A stretch of 53,707 nucleotides of DNA from a virus. Positions 41,160-48,151 of this stretch are shown here, in pieces (position 1 is the stretch's first letter; each line of letters opens with the position of its first letter). Under the pieces are notes generated by a model. That model was not told the DNA's origin, made no database searches, and saw only the letters and a program-made list of their open reading frames with translations. Both the position numbers and the translations under genes were made by a program. The DNA is taken from the IMG/VR virus record IMGVR_UViG_3300031999_007842, positions 1 to 53,707 of that record. The stretch is one strand, 5' to 3'.

Positions 41160-41698
41160 AAACTCCAATAGTAGCTGTGAGAATATCTGACCTAGCACGA
41201 GCATGGGTAGGATGGGGAACACTAGACAAGAGACCATATGTTCCACATACTGGTCCAGCAGAGACGATCCATGAGACTAGGAAGTACGAGATAGCATCTA
41301 CCCCTCAGTCAATTAGCCTACTTAAGGAGCTAGACAAATTCTTCTCGCGGTTCACAGGGAACATACTAGTCAAGGGAGTATTTGATGGTCTACGAGTGAT
41401 ACATGATGCAAGACTCTCAAGAGAAGTAGTCTCTCTTGTGGAGTTCAAGACAGTAGAGCAGCAAGCAAGTTGGACAACTATCGACATGGCAACATTCCAG
41501 CTTCAGCTATACATCTGGTTACTCAAGCCTTGTATAGCAAGGAAGGGATTGATATTGCACAAGAGGCACTATGTCGAGATAGTCAGAAGGACTGATGGCA
41601 AGTTCCTCGAGAGATTCCCAGTTGAAGAAGATCCTGACATTGAGGAGAAGATATGGCTCCTTCTAGCAGAACATGATGGGATCATAGTGAAGACTTGA
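41156..41698 (+). CDS. PD-(D/E)XK nuclease, Cas4/RecB-like (180 aa)
   Basis: VKGVFDGLR (Asp 77), SLVEFKT (Glu 96, Lys 98) and TFQLQLYIW (the Q-x3-Y motif, Gln 115 to Tyr 119) are, in order, the three motifs of the RecB/Cas4 nuclease family. No Cys cluster, so it is a short nuclease without the Fe-S domain of true Cas4. Likely processes viral DNA ends or recombination intermediates. Strong AAGGAGG site; starts within the end of the metallopeptidase gene. Confidence 0.8.
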   Translation: MKTPIVAVRISDLARAWVGWGTLDKRPYVPHTGPAETIHETRKYEIASTPQSISLLKELDKFFSRFTGNILVKGVFDGLRVIHDARLSREVVSLVEFKTVEQQASWTTIDMATFQLQLYIWLLKPCIARKGLILHKRHYVEIVRRTDGKFLERFPVEEDPDIEEKIWLLLAEHDGIIVKT

Positions 41699-41711
41699 AG
41701 GTGGGAGAAAT

Positions 41712-41972
41712 ATGAAGAGGAAGAAACGTCTCGATCCGATTGAAGTACTACATGAATCAATGAAGGAAAACAAGGAAGTGCTAGAAGCATTAGGAACAAA
41801 AAGAAGAATGAAAGCTAAACTCAAAACCACTGTCTTCTGCCCCAAGGTGCTCCTTCAGTCTTACCTAGATAGAGGATATGCTGTGGTGGAAGTGTTCACT
41901 GCGACTCGTGCAAGGTTCTCCGATGGGAAACCAGCTGAGTGGTATACACTCAAACAGAAGGTGGGAGAATGA
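41712..41972 (+). CDS. Small basic protein (86 aa)
   Basis: Basic N-terminal helix (MKRKKRLDPIEVLHESMKEN) then KTTVFCPKVLLQSYLDRGYA and VVEVFTATRARFSDGKPAEW. The C-terminal half looks like a small alpha/beta domain. GGTGGGAG site before the ATG. Overlaps the next gene by an ATGA. Not recognised. Confidence 0.55.
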   Translation: MKRKKRLDPIEVLHESMKENKEVLEALGTKRRMKAKLKTTVFCPKVLLQSYLDRGYAVVEVFTATRARFSDGKPAEWYTLKQKVGE

Positions 41973-42349
41973 AGTTCGGTACAGTCCTCTGTAACATAGA
42001 AGGCTTCCGGAAAGTTCTCTTCTATACTGATCGATTGCCAATCAACCTTTCTCATTTCCTCTTTTTCTTGACTGTGAAGAAAGTCCCTAGTTTTAATGTA
42101 GGGTTACTTGATGGCTTGGTCGTAGTAGCAAAAGATATAATCTTTGGGTTACTCTCTGGGATACCGAAATGCTGTGTGCTTGCCTTTGTAATGGATCAAG
42201 TTGATAAAGAGAGAACACCCTTCTGGGTACAATACTTCCCATGCAGGAAGTGTATTTCCAAGGGAAAGTATGCACACAGACCTTTCCCAAATTATATATC
42301 ATGCTCACCTGTTCACATAGATAATGATGAACAGTCTGAGGAGGTGTAA
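41969..42349 (+). CDS. Cys-cluster protein (126 aa)
   Basis: Starts MKFGTVLCNIEGFRKVLFYT; GTGGGAG lies before it. The second half has GIPKCCVLAF, then YFPCRKCISKG and YISCSPVH: six Cys and His residues able to hold a metal. Hydrophobic stretches around residues 30-60 (LSHFLFFLTV, LLDGLVVVAKDIIFGLL) are not long enough to be sure membrane helices. Family uncertain. Confidence 0.55.
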   Translation: MKFGTVLCNIEGFRKVLFYTDRLPINLSHFLFFLTVKKVPSFNVGLLDGLVVVAKDIIFGLLSGIPKCCVLAFVMDQVDKERTPFWVQYFPCRKCISKGKYAHRPFPNYISCSPVHIDNDEQSEEV

Positions 42350-42351
42350 CG

Positions 42352-42528
42352 ATGGAATGTCCAAAGTGTGGATACGCCAGAGCAGCCTATGTGGAATCAC
42401 GTAGAAGGTTCTGGAGTGGCAAGAAGGGCTTTACTGAGCCGAGTAAGGAGGCCAGAAAGAACTTCCATGCCAAGTGTAAGAAATGTGGATGGGAGGGTGA
42501 GATAGGTAATGAAACCACAAACACGTAG
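42352..42528 (+). CDS. Zinc-ribbon mini-protein (58 aa)
   Basis: MECPKCGYARAAYVESRRRF, then AKCKKCGWEGE: CPxCG and CxxCGW knuckles with 36 residues between, the layout of a TFIIS/RPB9-type zinc ribbon. GAGGAGGTG site before the ATG. Overlaps the next gene. It could mimic or bind host RNA polymerase subunits (inference). Confidence 0.65.
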   Translation: MECPKCGYARAAYVESRRRFWSGKKGFTEPSKEARKNFHAKCKKCGWEGEIGNETTNT

Positions 42529-42865
42529 ATGTTCCAAGTGTGGAGAACTTCTGATCCAGACTGAGACCAAGTGGGTACATATCCTAAACAAGTTCGGCTG
42601 CCGCAATGAACCAGAGAGATTCATCAGGAAAGAGGATGCACCGTTATTCCTGAATGTGAAGGCTGACAAGGAAACAAAGAAGTTCCTTGAAGACATTATG
42701 CAAGAGACCCCTGCACCACTACCTCCAAGACGTTCATGGTACTTCGGTGGTCCAGACTTCAACTTAGTCTTCGTAAGGACTGAAGGCAAGAGATTCTTGG
42801 ATGTCTACAACAAAGATGAATGGGCTAAGATACTAGCCAAAGAGATCAAAGGTGACAAGGAATGA
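42509..42865 (+). CDS. Zinc-finger-containing protein (118 aa)
   Basis: MKPQTRRCSKCGELLIQTET and a later KFGCRNEPERF provide CxxC plus Cys. Residues 45-118 are an unrecognised alpha/beta part with LPPRRSWYFGGPDFNLVFVR. Overlaps both neighbours (20 and 4 bases), so it belongs to a tightly coupled operon. Confidence 0.55.
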   Translation: MKPQTRRCSKCGELLIQTETKWVHILNKFGCRNEPERFIRKEDAPLFLNVKADKETKKFLEDIMQETPAPLPPRRSWYFGGPDFNLVFVRTEGKRFLDVYNKDEWAKILAKEIKGDKE

Positions 42866-43131
42866 TCTTCCACTTCGTGTGCCCTCGTTGCCATCAAGAA
42901 CATGCTATCCTAGACAAGGGTGTCTTTCTATCGCTAACTACTGAGAGGTCTGTTTCGTTTGAGTGCCCCTTCACTCACGAGACTCTACTGTTGTACTTCA
43001 CGTTGAAGATTGAACTCCAAAAGGAATACAGTCCTGAGGATCTGAGGGCAGCTGAGGAACAAGCTTCCTTGACAAACCATCAGTGGGAAATGGAAGAGGG
43101 TTCACTTGACAACAAAAATACTGGTAAGTGA
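42862..43131 (+). CDS. Zinc-finger-containing protein (89 aa)
   Basis: HFVCPRCHQEHAILDKGVFL then SVSFECPFTHETLLLYFTLK: a CxxC with His near the start and a second Cys-Pro with His, in a beta-rich setting like a ribbon domain. The C-terminus is acidic. ATGA overlap with the upstream gene. Confidence 0.55.
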   Translation: MIFHFVCPRCHQEHAILDKGVFLSLTTERSVSFECPFTHETLLLYFTLKIELQKEYSPEDLRAAEEQASLTNHQWEMEEGSLDNKNTGK

Positions 43132-43315
43132 GAACTCTGGATGGAAGATAGAACTGGTTATGGGAACTCATCCTTATCCAGTCCTATCCTACAACGATGA
43201 GCCGTACAGCATACTCTTCAACAGGAACATACCCATTGAAGTACAAGAGAAGTTCTGGAGGACAATCAAGGAGCACAATATATTCCTTGAAGCTGAAGTG
43301 GAGGAATGTGAATGA
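43106..43315 (+). CDS. Small protein, TTG start (69 aa)
   Basis: Uses TTG at 43106 with AAGAGGG just before it; no better ATG in frame gives a full domain. ILVSENSGWKIELVMGTHPY, then a beta/helix part (NIPIEVQEKFWRTIKEHNIF) and an acidic end. Overlaps the upstream gene by 26 bases and the next by 4. Not recognised. Confidence 0.5.
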   Translation: MTTKILVSENSGWKIELVMGTHPYPVLSYNDEPYSILFNRNIPIEVQEKFWRTIKEHNIFLEAEVEECE

Positions 43316-43458
43316 CAGACTATGAAATCAAGTTCCCAGCATTTGCAATGCGCTTCAAAGCTAAGGACAAGAAAGATGCACTCAAGAAAGCTAAGCAAAA
43401 TATGAAGGCTCTCATGGATGCTTTCCTCATGAATCCTAAGTACTGGAAGGAGATATAA
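43312..43458 (+). CDS. Small basic protein (48 aa)
   Basis: MTDYEIKFPAFAMRFKAKDK, then a basic helix (KDALKKAKQNMKALMDAF). GGAGGAATG precedes and includes the overlapping start. A compact beta-strand plus helix; could bind nucleic acid. No family recognised. Confidence 0.5.
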   Translation: MTDYEIKFPAFAMRFKAKDKKDALKKAKQNMKALMDAFLMNPKYWKEI

Positions 43459-43459
43459 G

Positions 43460-43567
43460 ATGGCAATTAAAAGACCACAGAAATGCAAGAACGTTGAAGG
43501 ATGTTCAGGACTCTGTGAAGTATGTGCAATCTATCTGAGGGATGCTAATGGTCTCGAGACTAAGTAA
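43460..43567 (+). CDS. Cys-rich mini-protein (35 aa)
   Basis: KCKNVEGCSGLCEVC: four Cys in 15 residues (C-x5-C-x3-C-x2-C), a compact metal-binding knuckle. GGAGATATAAG lies before the ATG. Ends within the start of the next gene. Confidence 0.5.
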   Translation: MAIKRPQKCKNVEGCSGLCEVCAIYLRDANGLETK

Positions 43568-43796
43568 GTACGAGAAGATAGGCATCATAGGAGCAGACTT
43601 GATTCTAGCTGCAATTACTACACCAATTGAACTCTCGATGCTTCCACCTGAACTACATGTGCCGTTCATATCCTTCAAACTATGGATGTTCGTTGCAGTG
43701 CCTATCATCTTCCTAGTCTTCCTTGGGAGGGAAAAGAATGCTCCTAATGATAATCGTAGCTCTAGTATTGACAGTCTCACTCTACGTAGTAGCTGA
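43548..43796 (+). CDS. Small membrane protein (82 aa)
   Basis: Two hydrophobic segments: IGIIGADLILAAITTPIEL and FISFKLWMFVAVPIIFLVFL. The start at 43548 has GAGGG 6 bases before it. The C-terminal tail is polar. One of several small membrane proteins in this stretch. Confidence 0.5.
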   Translation: MVSRLSKYEKIGIIGADLILAAITTPIELSMLPPELHVPFISFKLWMFVAVPIIFLVFLGREKNAPNDNRSSSIDSLTLRSS

Positions 43797-43854
43797 CTTC
43801 ATAGCTGGACTGATAGTGGACGCCATTGAACTGATAGGGAGGCTATGGGAATGA
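43738..43854 (+). CDS. Single-pass mini membrane protein (38 aa)
   Basis: MLLMIIVALVLTVSLYVVAD is a membrane helix, followed by FIAGLIVDAIELIGRLWE, which is amphipathic. Good GGGAGGG site 5 bases before the ATG. Overlaps both neighbours. The layout resembles small phage holin-like or membrane-leader proteins; no proof of that role. Confidence 0.5.
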   Translation: MLLMIIVALVLTVSLYVVADFIAGLIVDAIELIGRLWE

Positions 43855-44012
43855 GCATTCCAAACGATGCATTCGGAGACGCATTCCAGAAAGCCTTTGG
43901 AGCTGTCTGGAAAGAAGCCTCTGTGCTTATCATGTCTATCATGCTACTACTCTCATTCTGTGCAGTACTTGCAATCTGGATCGAGTGGAAGACTTATGGA
44001 CACAGAAACTGA
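43851..44012 (+). CDS. Single-pass membrane protein (53 aa)
   Basis: N-terminal soluble part (IPNDAFGDAFQKAFGAVWKE), then one membrane helix (ASVLIMSIMLLLSFCAVLAI) and a short basic end. GGGAGG precedes the ATG. Overlaps the start of the next gene. Confidence 0.5.
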   Translation: MSIPNDAFGDAFQKAFGAVWKEASVLIMSIMLLLSFCAVLAIWIEWKTYGHRN

Positions 44013-44205
44013 GACTTGGCTACTTAAGATGGTAGATCAACTTGACCCGTTATCAGTCCACATCAACAAGAAAGATCCTATTATAGGATACCTCTGGAAC
44101 GGGAAGAGAAGGGAACTACATCTGATCTCTCAGAAGGAAGCAGACAAGTTGACACATAAAGGAGTAGTATGGAAACATCTCAAGGAGGATTGGAAACATG
44201 ACTGA
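43996..44205 (+). CDS. Unknown small protein (69 aa)
   Basis: MDTETETWLLKMVDQLDPLS, then KDPIIGYLWNGKRRELHLIS. The ATG at 43996 gives a compact alpha/beta protein; a longer frame from 43867 would overlap the membrane gene throughout and is not favoured. Its N-terminal ETWLLKM is reminiscent of the W-x-x-I/L motif of the right end, but is weaker. Confidence 0.5.
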   Translation: MDTETETWLLKMVDQLDPLSVHINKKDPIIGYLWNGKRRELHLISQKEADKLTHKGVVWKHLKEDWKHD

Positions 44206-44332
44206 ATGTCCAACATGTGATGGTGGAAGGAAGAAAGCAAAAGCTCCTGTACTCAGTAAGGAACAACTCAAGGAAGAACTCAAGAAATACGTTGAGGACA
44301 GGGATAGGAAGGCCAAGACATATGTGGTCTAA
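44198..44332 (+). CDS. CxxC mini-protein with helical tail (44 aa)
   Basis: MTECPTCDGGRKKAKAPVLS with one DnaJ-like CxxCxGG knuckle, then a charged helix (KEQLKEELKKYVEDRDRKAK). AAGGAGG before the start. Possibly dimerises through the helix to complete a metal site. Confidence 0.5.
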   Translation: MTECPTCDGGRKKAKAPVLSKEQLKEELKKYVEDRDRKAKTYVV

Positions 44333-44343
44333 GGAGGATCAAG

Positions 44344-44418
44344 ATGCCACATTCTAGCAAATCAATGTTCAACATAAGGAACTTCATTCGCTGGCTGAAG
44401 CGAGTCTTTGGGAGGTGA
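44344..44418 (+). CDS. Very small basic protein (24 aa)
   Basis: MPHSSKSMFNIRNFIRWLKR plus four residues: a basic amphipathic helix. It has a strong AAGGAGG site 7 bases before the ATG and ends 6 bases before the next gene, whose own site (GGGAGGTGA) lies in its last codons. Short, so uncertain. Confidence 0.35.
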   Translation: MPHSSKSMFNIRNFIRWLKRVFGR

Positions 44419-44424
44419 AACAGC

Positions 44425-44643
44425 ATGTTAGGCAAACTACTAGGAACGTTAGCCTCATGGGCTGGAGCAGTTGTCTGTGGATATGGAGCATGGAAGATCA
44501 TCGAGATCATCCTCAATGGAGTCTCATCTGGTAACTGGCTGATGGTCATTGCAGGTGGGATAATAGGTTATCTCTTTGGTGCTCTTCTAATAGCAGGTGC
44601 AGCAGGCTTGGCAATCCTAGGTTTCATGATCTTGGCTGACTAG
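44425..44643 (+). CDS. Small membrane protein, Gly/Ala-rich (72 aa)
   Basis: Two or three hydrophobic segments (LASWAGAVVCGYGAWKIIEI, then WLMVIAGGIIGYLFGALLIA, GLAILGFMIL). A holin-like or ion-channel-like arrangement, with a weakly charged start. GGGAGG before the ATG. Confidence 0.55.
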   Translation: MLGKLLGTLASWAGAVVCGYGAWKIIEIILNGVSSGNWLMVIAGGIIGYLFGALLIAGAAGLAILGFMILAD

Positions 44644-44655
44644 GAGGTGTTGTGA

Positions 44656-44922
44656 ATGTTTGGAAGGACAAAGAAGATGCCTAATCCAGAAGTCAAGGAA
44701 TTCGAGGATGAAATCAAGGCAAGAGGAATCACTCTCTCTGATGGAATGATGGGTGAAGGTGACATGTCAATCGTGGACAGAAAGGTATTCCTTTCCTTCG
44801 CTGAGTACCATCATGCACCTATCTTCAGAGAACTCTACATGCATGAATACACCTACTTCTGCCTGATAGATGGAGCCATTGTTATGACCAAAAGGATAGA
44901 TGAGAAGGTCAAGGAGAGATAA
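44656..44922 (+). CDS. Unknown soluble protein (88 aa)
   Basis: Charged N-terminus (KMPNPEVKEFEDEIKARGIT), then DGMMGEGDMSIVDRKVFLSF and a C-terminal beta part (YTYFCLIDGAIVMTKRIDEK). TAGGAGG lies 9 bases before the ATG. Not recognised. Confidence 0.5.
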   Translation: MFGRTKKMPNPEVKEFEDEIKARGITLSDGMMGEGDMSIVDRKVFLSFAEYHHAPIFRELYMHEYTYFCLIDGAIVMTKRIDEKVKER

Positions 44923-44923
44923 C

Positions 44924-45211
44924 ATGAAGTGTAGACGACATGTAAGAGCTGTTCCTGCAGGCCCAGAACCTCCAACACCAGAGCCACGAAGATGCCAAGG
45001 TTGTAGGATAATGAGCAAACTATTGAGAACTTTATCACAGTTCTACAAGTTTCCTTTTGAGAAGTTTCTAGTGAACACAACCCACGAGGAATATATTGAA
45101 CTGAGCATTGAAGATGTAGTTGCTCTTGCAAGCATATCAGAGGCAAAATCAGCCAGTGACCTAAGTTGGATATTCATGAACATAGTTCTCTTGGAAGAAG
45201 AGGAGGGATAA
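44924..45211 (+). CDS. Unknown protein with N-terminal Cys motif (95 aa)
   Basis: MKCRRHVRAVPAGPEPPTPE, then RRCQGCRIM: a Cys and a CxxC before a helical C-terminal domain (SKLLRTLSQFYKFPFEKFLV, VVALASISEAKSASDLSW). AAGGAGA before the ATG at 44924 is better than any earlier start. Not recognised. Confidence 0.5.
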   Translation: MKCRRHVRAVPAGPEPPTPEPRRCQGCRIMSKLLRTLSQFYKFPFEKFLVNTTHEEYIELSIEDVVALASISEAKSASDLSWIFMNIVLLEEEEG

Positions 45212-45213
45212 AA

Positions 45214-45393
45214 TTGGATCGATGGTTAATCTACAATATCTTTAAGAGAACCCTCGTAGTCACTTCAGTAAGTGGTCTAGGAGGACTCTACATCTTACGC
45301 TATGGTGCAGAAGCTTTCCTAGTAGGGCTTAGTCTCACTGCATTGATAGCATTAGCTATTGCCTATTGTCTGATGCTTTTTGCCTCGGACTAA
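45214..45393 (+). CDS. Small membrane protein, TTG start (59 aa)
   Basis: TTG at 45214 has GAGGAGG 7 bases before it. Two hydrophobic segments (LVVTSVSGLGGLYILRYG, then FLVGLSLTALIALAIAYCLM). Ends 12 bases before the next ATG. Confidence 0.5.
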   Translation: MDRWLIYNIFKRTLVVTSVSGLGGLYILRYGAEAFLVGLSLTALIALAIAYCLMLFASD

Positions 45394-45404
45394 GGAGGAA
45401 TAAA

Positions 45405-45719
45405 ATGCCAACAGACAAAGAGATGTGGAAAAGGATCTTGCCTAGGCCGTTATCAACAGAGAAAATCAAGAATGCTCTGATTCTATGGATGGAAGAAAGG
45501 CAAGATGCTCTTAAAGTTAAAGGAGTGCTCTTTCCTCCTGCTGGACTATCTCAGAAGAACTTCATCAGACTCTCCAAGTACCAGATATGGAGGCACAGAG
45601 ATTTGTGGCTAAGAACCTTTGACTATCGACATATAGGAAAAGCTCCTTTCTATCTTGAAGTGCTCAGTAACGCTGAGGATTCAGAGATCGTGGAGATTAA
45701 TTGCCTCAAGGATGGATAA
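45405..45719 (+). CDS. W-x-x-I-L family protein (104 aa)
   Basis: MPTDKEMWKRILPRPLSTEK: the best copy of the N-terminal W-x-[KR]-I-L-P motif shared by many small right-arm proteins. The rest is an alpha/beta domain (FIRLSKYQIWRHRDLWLRTF). Strong AAGGAGG before 45405 fixes the start. Function unknown. Confidence 0.6.
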   Translation: MPTDKEMWKRILPRPLSTEKIKNALILWMEERQDALKVKGVLFPPAGLSQKNFIRLSKYQIWRHRDLWLRTFDYRHIGKAPFYLEVLSNAEDSEIVEINCLKDG

Positions 45720-45720
45720 A

Positions 45721-45849
45721 ATGCCAACAGAAGTACATAGCTTAGTCAAGTTTCTAGAGAAAGCACCTGATACTTGTCCTACCTGTGGTAAGTCCTTAGA
45801 TGAACATTCAGAAAGTCAGAAGTTCTATTGCTGGATGAATGGTGATTAG
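45721..45849 (+). CDS. CPxCGK-x4-H-x7-C mini zinc protein (42 aa)
   Basis: TCPTCGKSLDEHSESQKFYC has Cys, Cys, His, Cys as ligands. The same spacing occurs in the 183-aa protein at 45965-46516, so the two share this small domain. TAAAATG linkage to the upstream gene. Confidence 0.6.
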   Translation: MPTEVHSLVKFLEKAPDTCPTCGKSLDEHSESQKFYCWMNGD

Positions 45850-45963
45850 ATGCCAACATATAAAGCACAGATAGAAAGGATAAAGGAAATCCTAGACACG
45901 AAGAAGATACCTGACGACGAGAAGATAATCTGCATAAGAGGAGTCATTCACTGGAGGAAGTAA
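45850..45963 (+). CDS. Small helical protein (37 aa)
   Basis: MPTYKAQIERIKEILDTKKI, then DDEKIICIRGVIHWRK. Starts directly after the previous stop (TAGATG). Short, but in the tiled series. Confidence 0.4.
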   Translation: MPTYKAQIERIKEILDTKKIPDDEKIICIRGVIHWRK

Positions 45964-45964
45964 G

Positions 45965-46516
45965 ATGTGTCCCACTGAACATGATTGGGAAGACGAAGAA
46001 CCTATCACTGAAGAAGACGCTGTCAAGCGAATGCTCAAACGTACTGCAGAACTCAATGGCCCGGGAGTGCTAGGTGACCTGTGGCGAATGCACCAGAATT
46101 GTCACAAGGAAGTCTATGAGAATGGTAACATGGATCACATGCCTATGAACTTCGTCAGGTTCCAGAAGGGTGAAGATGAGAAGACACGAGAACTCTTCTA
46201 TGTATGCCAGAAGTGCATCTCAGACTACCTCATTGCACATCCTGAAGCTATGGATGATGTCCTCATCCTACGTGGTGAACCAACCAAGGAACTAAGGAAC
46301 TTCATGAGCAAACGTGCTGAGGAAGAATTCAGGAAGGAAGAGGCGGCACGTATGCAAGACCAGAAGCACATTGATGAAGTTCTCAAGTCAGATCAACCAT
46401 GCCCAGCATGTGGTAAGCCATTCAACAAGCACACTGCAGACGACTTGAAGAGTTGCTACAAGCAATATGCAGATGCAAGTCCACCTGATGAGAATGGAGG
46501 CACCAATAAACCATGA
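45965..46516 (+). CDS. Zinc protein with CPxCGK-x4-H-x7-C domain (183 aa)
   Basis: Acidic start (MCPTEHDWEDEEPITEEDAV), middle with YVCQKCISDYL, and near the end PCPACGKPFNKHTADDLKSC, with the same ligand spacing as the 42-aa protein upstream. Also many Met, His and Glu residues. Two CxxC sites plus the Cys/His domain make a multi-zinc protein; role unknown. Overlaps the next gene by 4 bases. Confidence 0.6.
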   Translation: MCPTEHDWEDEEPITEEDAVKRMLKRTAELNGPGVLGDLWRMHQNCHKEVYENGNMDHMPMNFVRFQKGEDEKTRELFYVCQKCISDYLIAHPEAMDDVLILRGEPTKELRNFMSKRAEEEFRKEEAARMQDQKHIDEVLKSDQPCPACGKPFNKHTADDLKSCYKQYADASPPDENGGTNKP

Positions 46517-46713
46517 CAATACCACCTGAAATCATAGCAGTCATTGCCTCTATTGCTATCTTAGGCATAACAATCTACATCTCTGCGAGGCTGGAACTTA
46601 GGCGCATGAAGAGAGGTGTATCACAAATGAACAAAGCACCAAAACAAGTGGCATTTAGAGACAATAAACATCAGCCAGACAAAGACGCCAGATATAAGCT
46701 CATGCGTTTCTAA
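46513..46713 (+). CDS. Single-pass membrane protein (66 aa)
   Basis: One N-terminal membrane helix (IIAVIASIAILGITIYISAR) followed by a basic cytoplasmic tail (LELRRMKRGVSQMNKAPKQV). Starts at an ATGA overlap with the upstream gene. Confidence 0.55.
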   Translation: MTIPPEIIAVIASIAILGITIYISARLELRRMKRGVSQMNKAPKQVAFRDNKHQPDKDARYKLMRF

Positions 46714-46718
46714 ATGGG

Positions 46719-46922
46719 ATGAAACAAGGCATGAAGGAAATAAAGGAACTTATGTCCAAGTTGGAACCTTGCTTTGGTTCTCTGAACTGTTTCGAGGATG
46801 ACATCGAGAGATGGAGAGCCTGTCCTCTCGAACCAACATGTGCTAATGAATATTTGAAGAGACATCAAAAGACAAATCGACTCTCTCTTGTTCAAGACTT
46901 AACTTCTGGTGATAGCAAATGA
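46719..46922 (+). CDS. CFG-x3-C family Cys protein (67 aa)
   Basis: ELMSKLEPCFGSLNC, then ACPLEPTCANEYLKRHQ: two C-x5-C units. The first is matched by CFGQWDC and CMGDWDC in the proteins at 49805 and 49273, so these are paralogues. The start could be 46719 or 46731. Possibly a metal- or Fe-S-binding small protein. Confidence 0.55.
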   Translation: MKQGMKEIKELMSKLEPCFGSLNCFEDDIERWRACPLEPTCANEYLKRHQKTNRLSLVQDLTSGDSK

Positions 46923-47095
46923 ATACTGATCAACGTAGAGCACTGGCACAGCTTAAAGAGATGTACCCTAAAGCTCTACATGCCACGCTGGAGTCTGAAT
47001 TCAGAGCTTTCATCAAGGAAGAGGCTAGCAAGTATAACACACCAATAGACTTGGTTGAAGCATATATCAAATGGCTGGGAGGGAAGAAAGCATGA
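46919..47095 (+). CDS. Small helical protein (58 aa)
   Basis: MNTDQRRALAQLKEMYPKAL, then EFRAFIKEEASKYNTPIDLV and IKWLGGKKA: all helical. ATGA overlap with the gene before and a 4-base overlap with the one after. Confidence 0.5.
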   Translation: MNTDQRRALAQLKEMYPKALHATLESEFRAFIKEEASKYNTPIDLVEAYIKWLGGKKA

Positions 47096-47241
47096 AGGAA
47101 GAAAGTTTCACTAAGATGGAACGACATTGCAAAGATCACCTACAGAGTGATCAGAAGGTATGCTATTGCGATGTCACTGGAGAGACTTGCAACTCCTATG
47201 GATGCCCAAAAAAGGTAAGGAGGGATAGGTTTGAGAATTAG
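47092..47241 (+). CDS. Cys-rich mini-protein (49 aa)
   Basis: RHCKDHLQSDQKVCYCDVTG then ETCNSYGCPKK: five Cys and His residues, enough for a zinc site. Starts at an ATGA overlap; its end overlaps the start of the following membrane gene. Confidence 0.45.
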   Translation: MKEESFTKMERHCKDHLQSDQKVCYCDVTGETCNSYGCPKKVRRDRFEN

Positions 47242-47464
47242 TTTCAACAGGATCAAACTCAAGTTGTATAAAGCCTTCGCCCGCCATCCTAACATTAACT
47301 GGGTCTCACTCAAGATAGGCAACTTCCTATACACGATAGGCTTAGTCAATTACCTTCTGAGAGCATATCCATTTTGGAGTCTTGAAACATTGGCAGGAAT
47401 AGCTTTAGGCTATCCATTGTACAGTCTCTTGAGTGGGAAGATAGACAAACTATTTGGGAGGTAA
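47231..47464 (+). CDS. Small membrane protein, TTG start (77 aa)
   Basis: TTG at 47231 with AAGGAGGG 6 bases before it. Basic N-terminus (RISFNRIKLKLYKAFARHPN), then hydrophobic stretches IGNFLYTIGLVNYLL and LAGIALGYPLYSLLSG. Confidence 0.5.
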   Translation: MRISFNRIKLKLYKAFARHPNINWVSLKIGNFLYTIGLVNYLLRAYPFWSLETLAGIALGYPLYSLLSGKIDKLFGR

Positions 47465-47468
47465 GAAC

Positions 47469-47687
47469 TTGAACATCAATGAGAAAGTCCACAGGAAGAA
47501 ATCACCTGAAGACATAGCCCACCAAGCTACGGAGGCACACTACTTCCTATTCTATGACAAGGATATGGATTATGTCCTGAAGCATGAAAAGACACAGGAT
47601 GATATCGAGAAGGAGCTAGCTGCTATAGCCATCATGAAGAAGTACGAAGAGGATGCAGTCAAGGCGACGAAGTCGTATGTCTACTAG
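47469..47687 (+). CDS. Charged helical protein (72 aa)
   Basis: TTG at 47469 follows GGGAGGTAA by 5-6 bases. Sequence NEKVHRKKSPEDIAHQATEA, then EKTQDDIEKELAAIAIMKKY: helices rich in Glu and Lys. No family recognised. Confidence 0.45.
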   Translation: MNINEKVHRKKSPEDIAHQATEAHYFLFYDKDMDYVLKHEKTQDDIEKELAAIAIMKKYEEDAVKATKSYVY

Positions 47688-47943
47688 AAGGGAAATCCTC
47701 AAGCGCTCTTGTCAAGAATGCCAGACAAACTTCACCTGTGAATATGGTTGCAAAGACGTTATCAGGAAGAGAAATCCTGACTACTGTTTCTGTCCAGACT
47801 GCTTCAAGAAGAATCTATTCCTACTCCGTGATGAAGTGCGGGCTAAGTGTGACCTGCTTCCTTTGGAAAGTGCAATCAAGATTATAGTGAGGCGAGAAGA
47901 TGAAAGTGCTAACAAAGTCACAAGCCATAAAGATACTCAATGA
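47677..47943 (+). CDS. Zinc-ribbon protein (88 aa)
   Basis: SCQECQTNFTCEYGCKDVIR, then YCFCPDCFKKN: two CxxC pairs and further Cys, compatible with one or two zinc knuckles. The C-terminus is helical (SAIKIIVRREDESANK). The start at 47677 overlaps the upstream stop; an earlier in-frame start is less likely. Confidence 0.55.
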   Translation: MSTRREILKRSCQECQTNFTCEYGCKDVIRKRNPDYCFCPDCFKKNLFLLRDEVRAKCDLLPLESAIKIIVRREDESANKVTSHKDTQ

Positions 47944-48151
47944 ACTTTATGCCTTCGCTAAACTCACAGACTTGGGTGTTAATCACAGGACTGTAGATGA
48001 CTTCTTCAAGAAGAGAGGCTTTCTAGGGTTCGAAGACTTCATGAAGAAGACCAAGTGCTTTGATTATCGAGATCCCAAGTTCAGAAAGATTGACCAAAGA
48101 GCATGGAGTATCCTCACAGAGAATTGGATTGCTAGTAAGAAGGAATCCTGA
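47900..48151 (+). CDS. Unknown helical protein (83 aa)
   Basis: MKVLTKSQAIKILNELYAFA, then RTVDDFFKKRGFLGFEDFMK and a basic, Trp-containing end. Overlaps the upstream gene by 44 bases. No family recognised, though the DFFKKRGFLGFEDF pattern suggests a compact helical domain. Confidence 0.45.
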   Translation: MKVLTKSQAIKILNELYAFAKLTDLGVNHRTVDDFFKKRGFLGFEDFMKKTKCFDYRDPKFRKIDQRAWSILTENWIASKKES

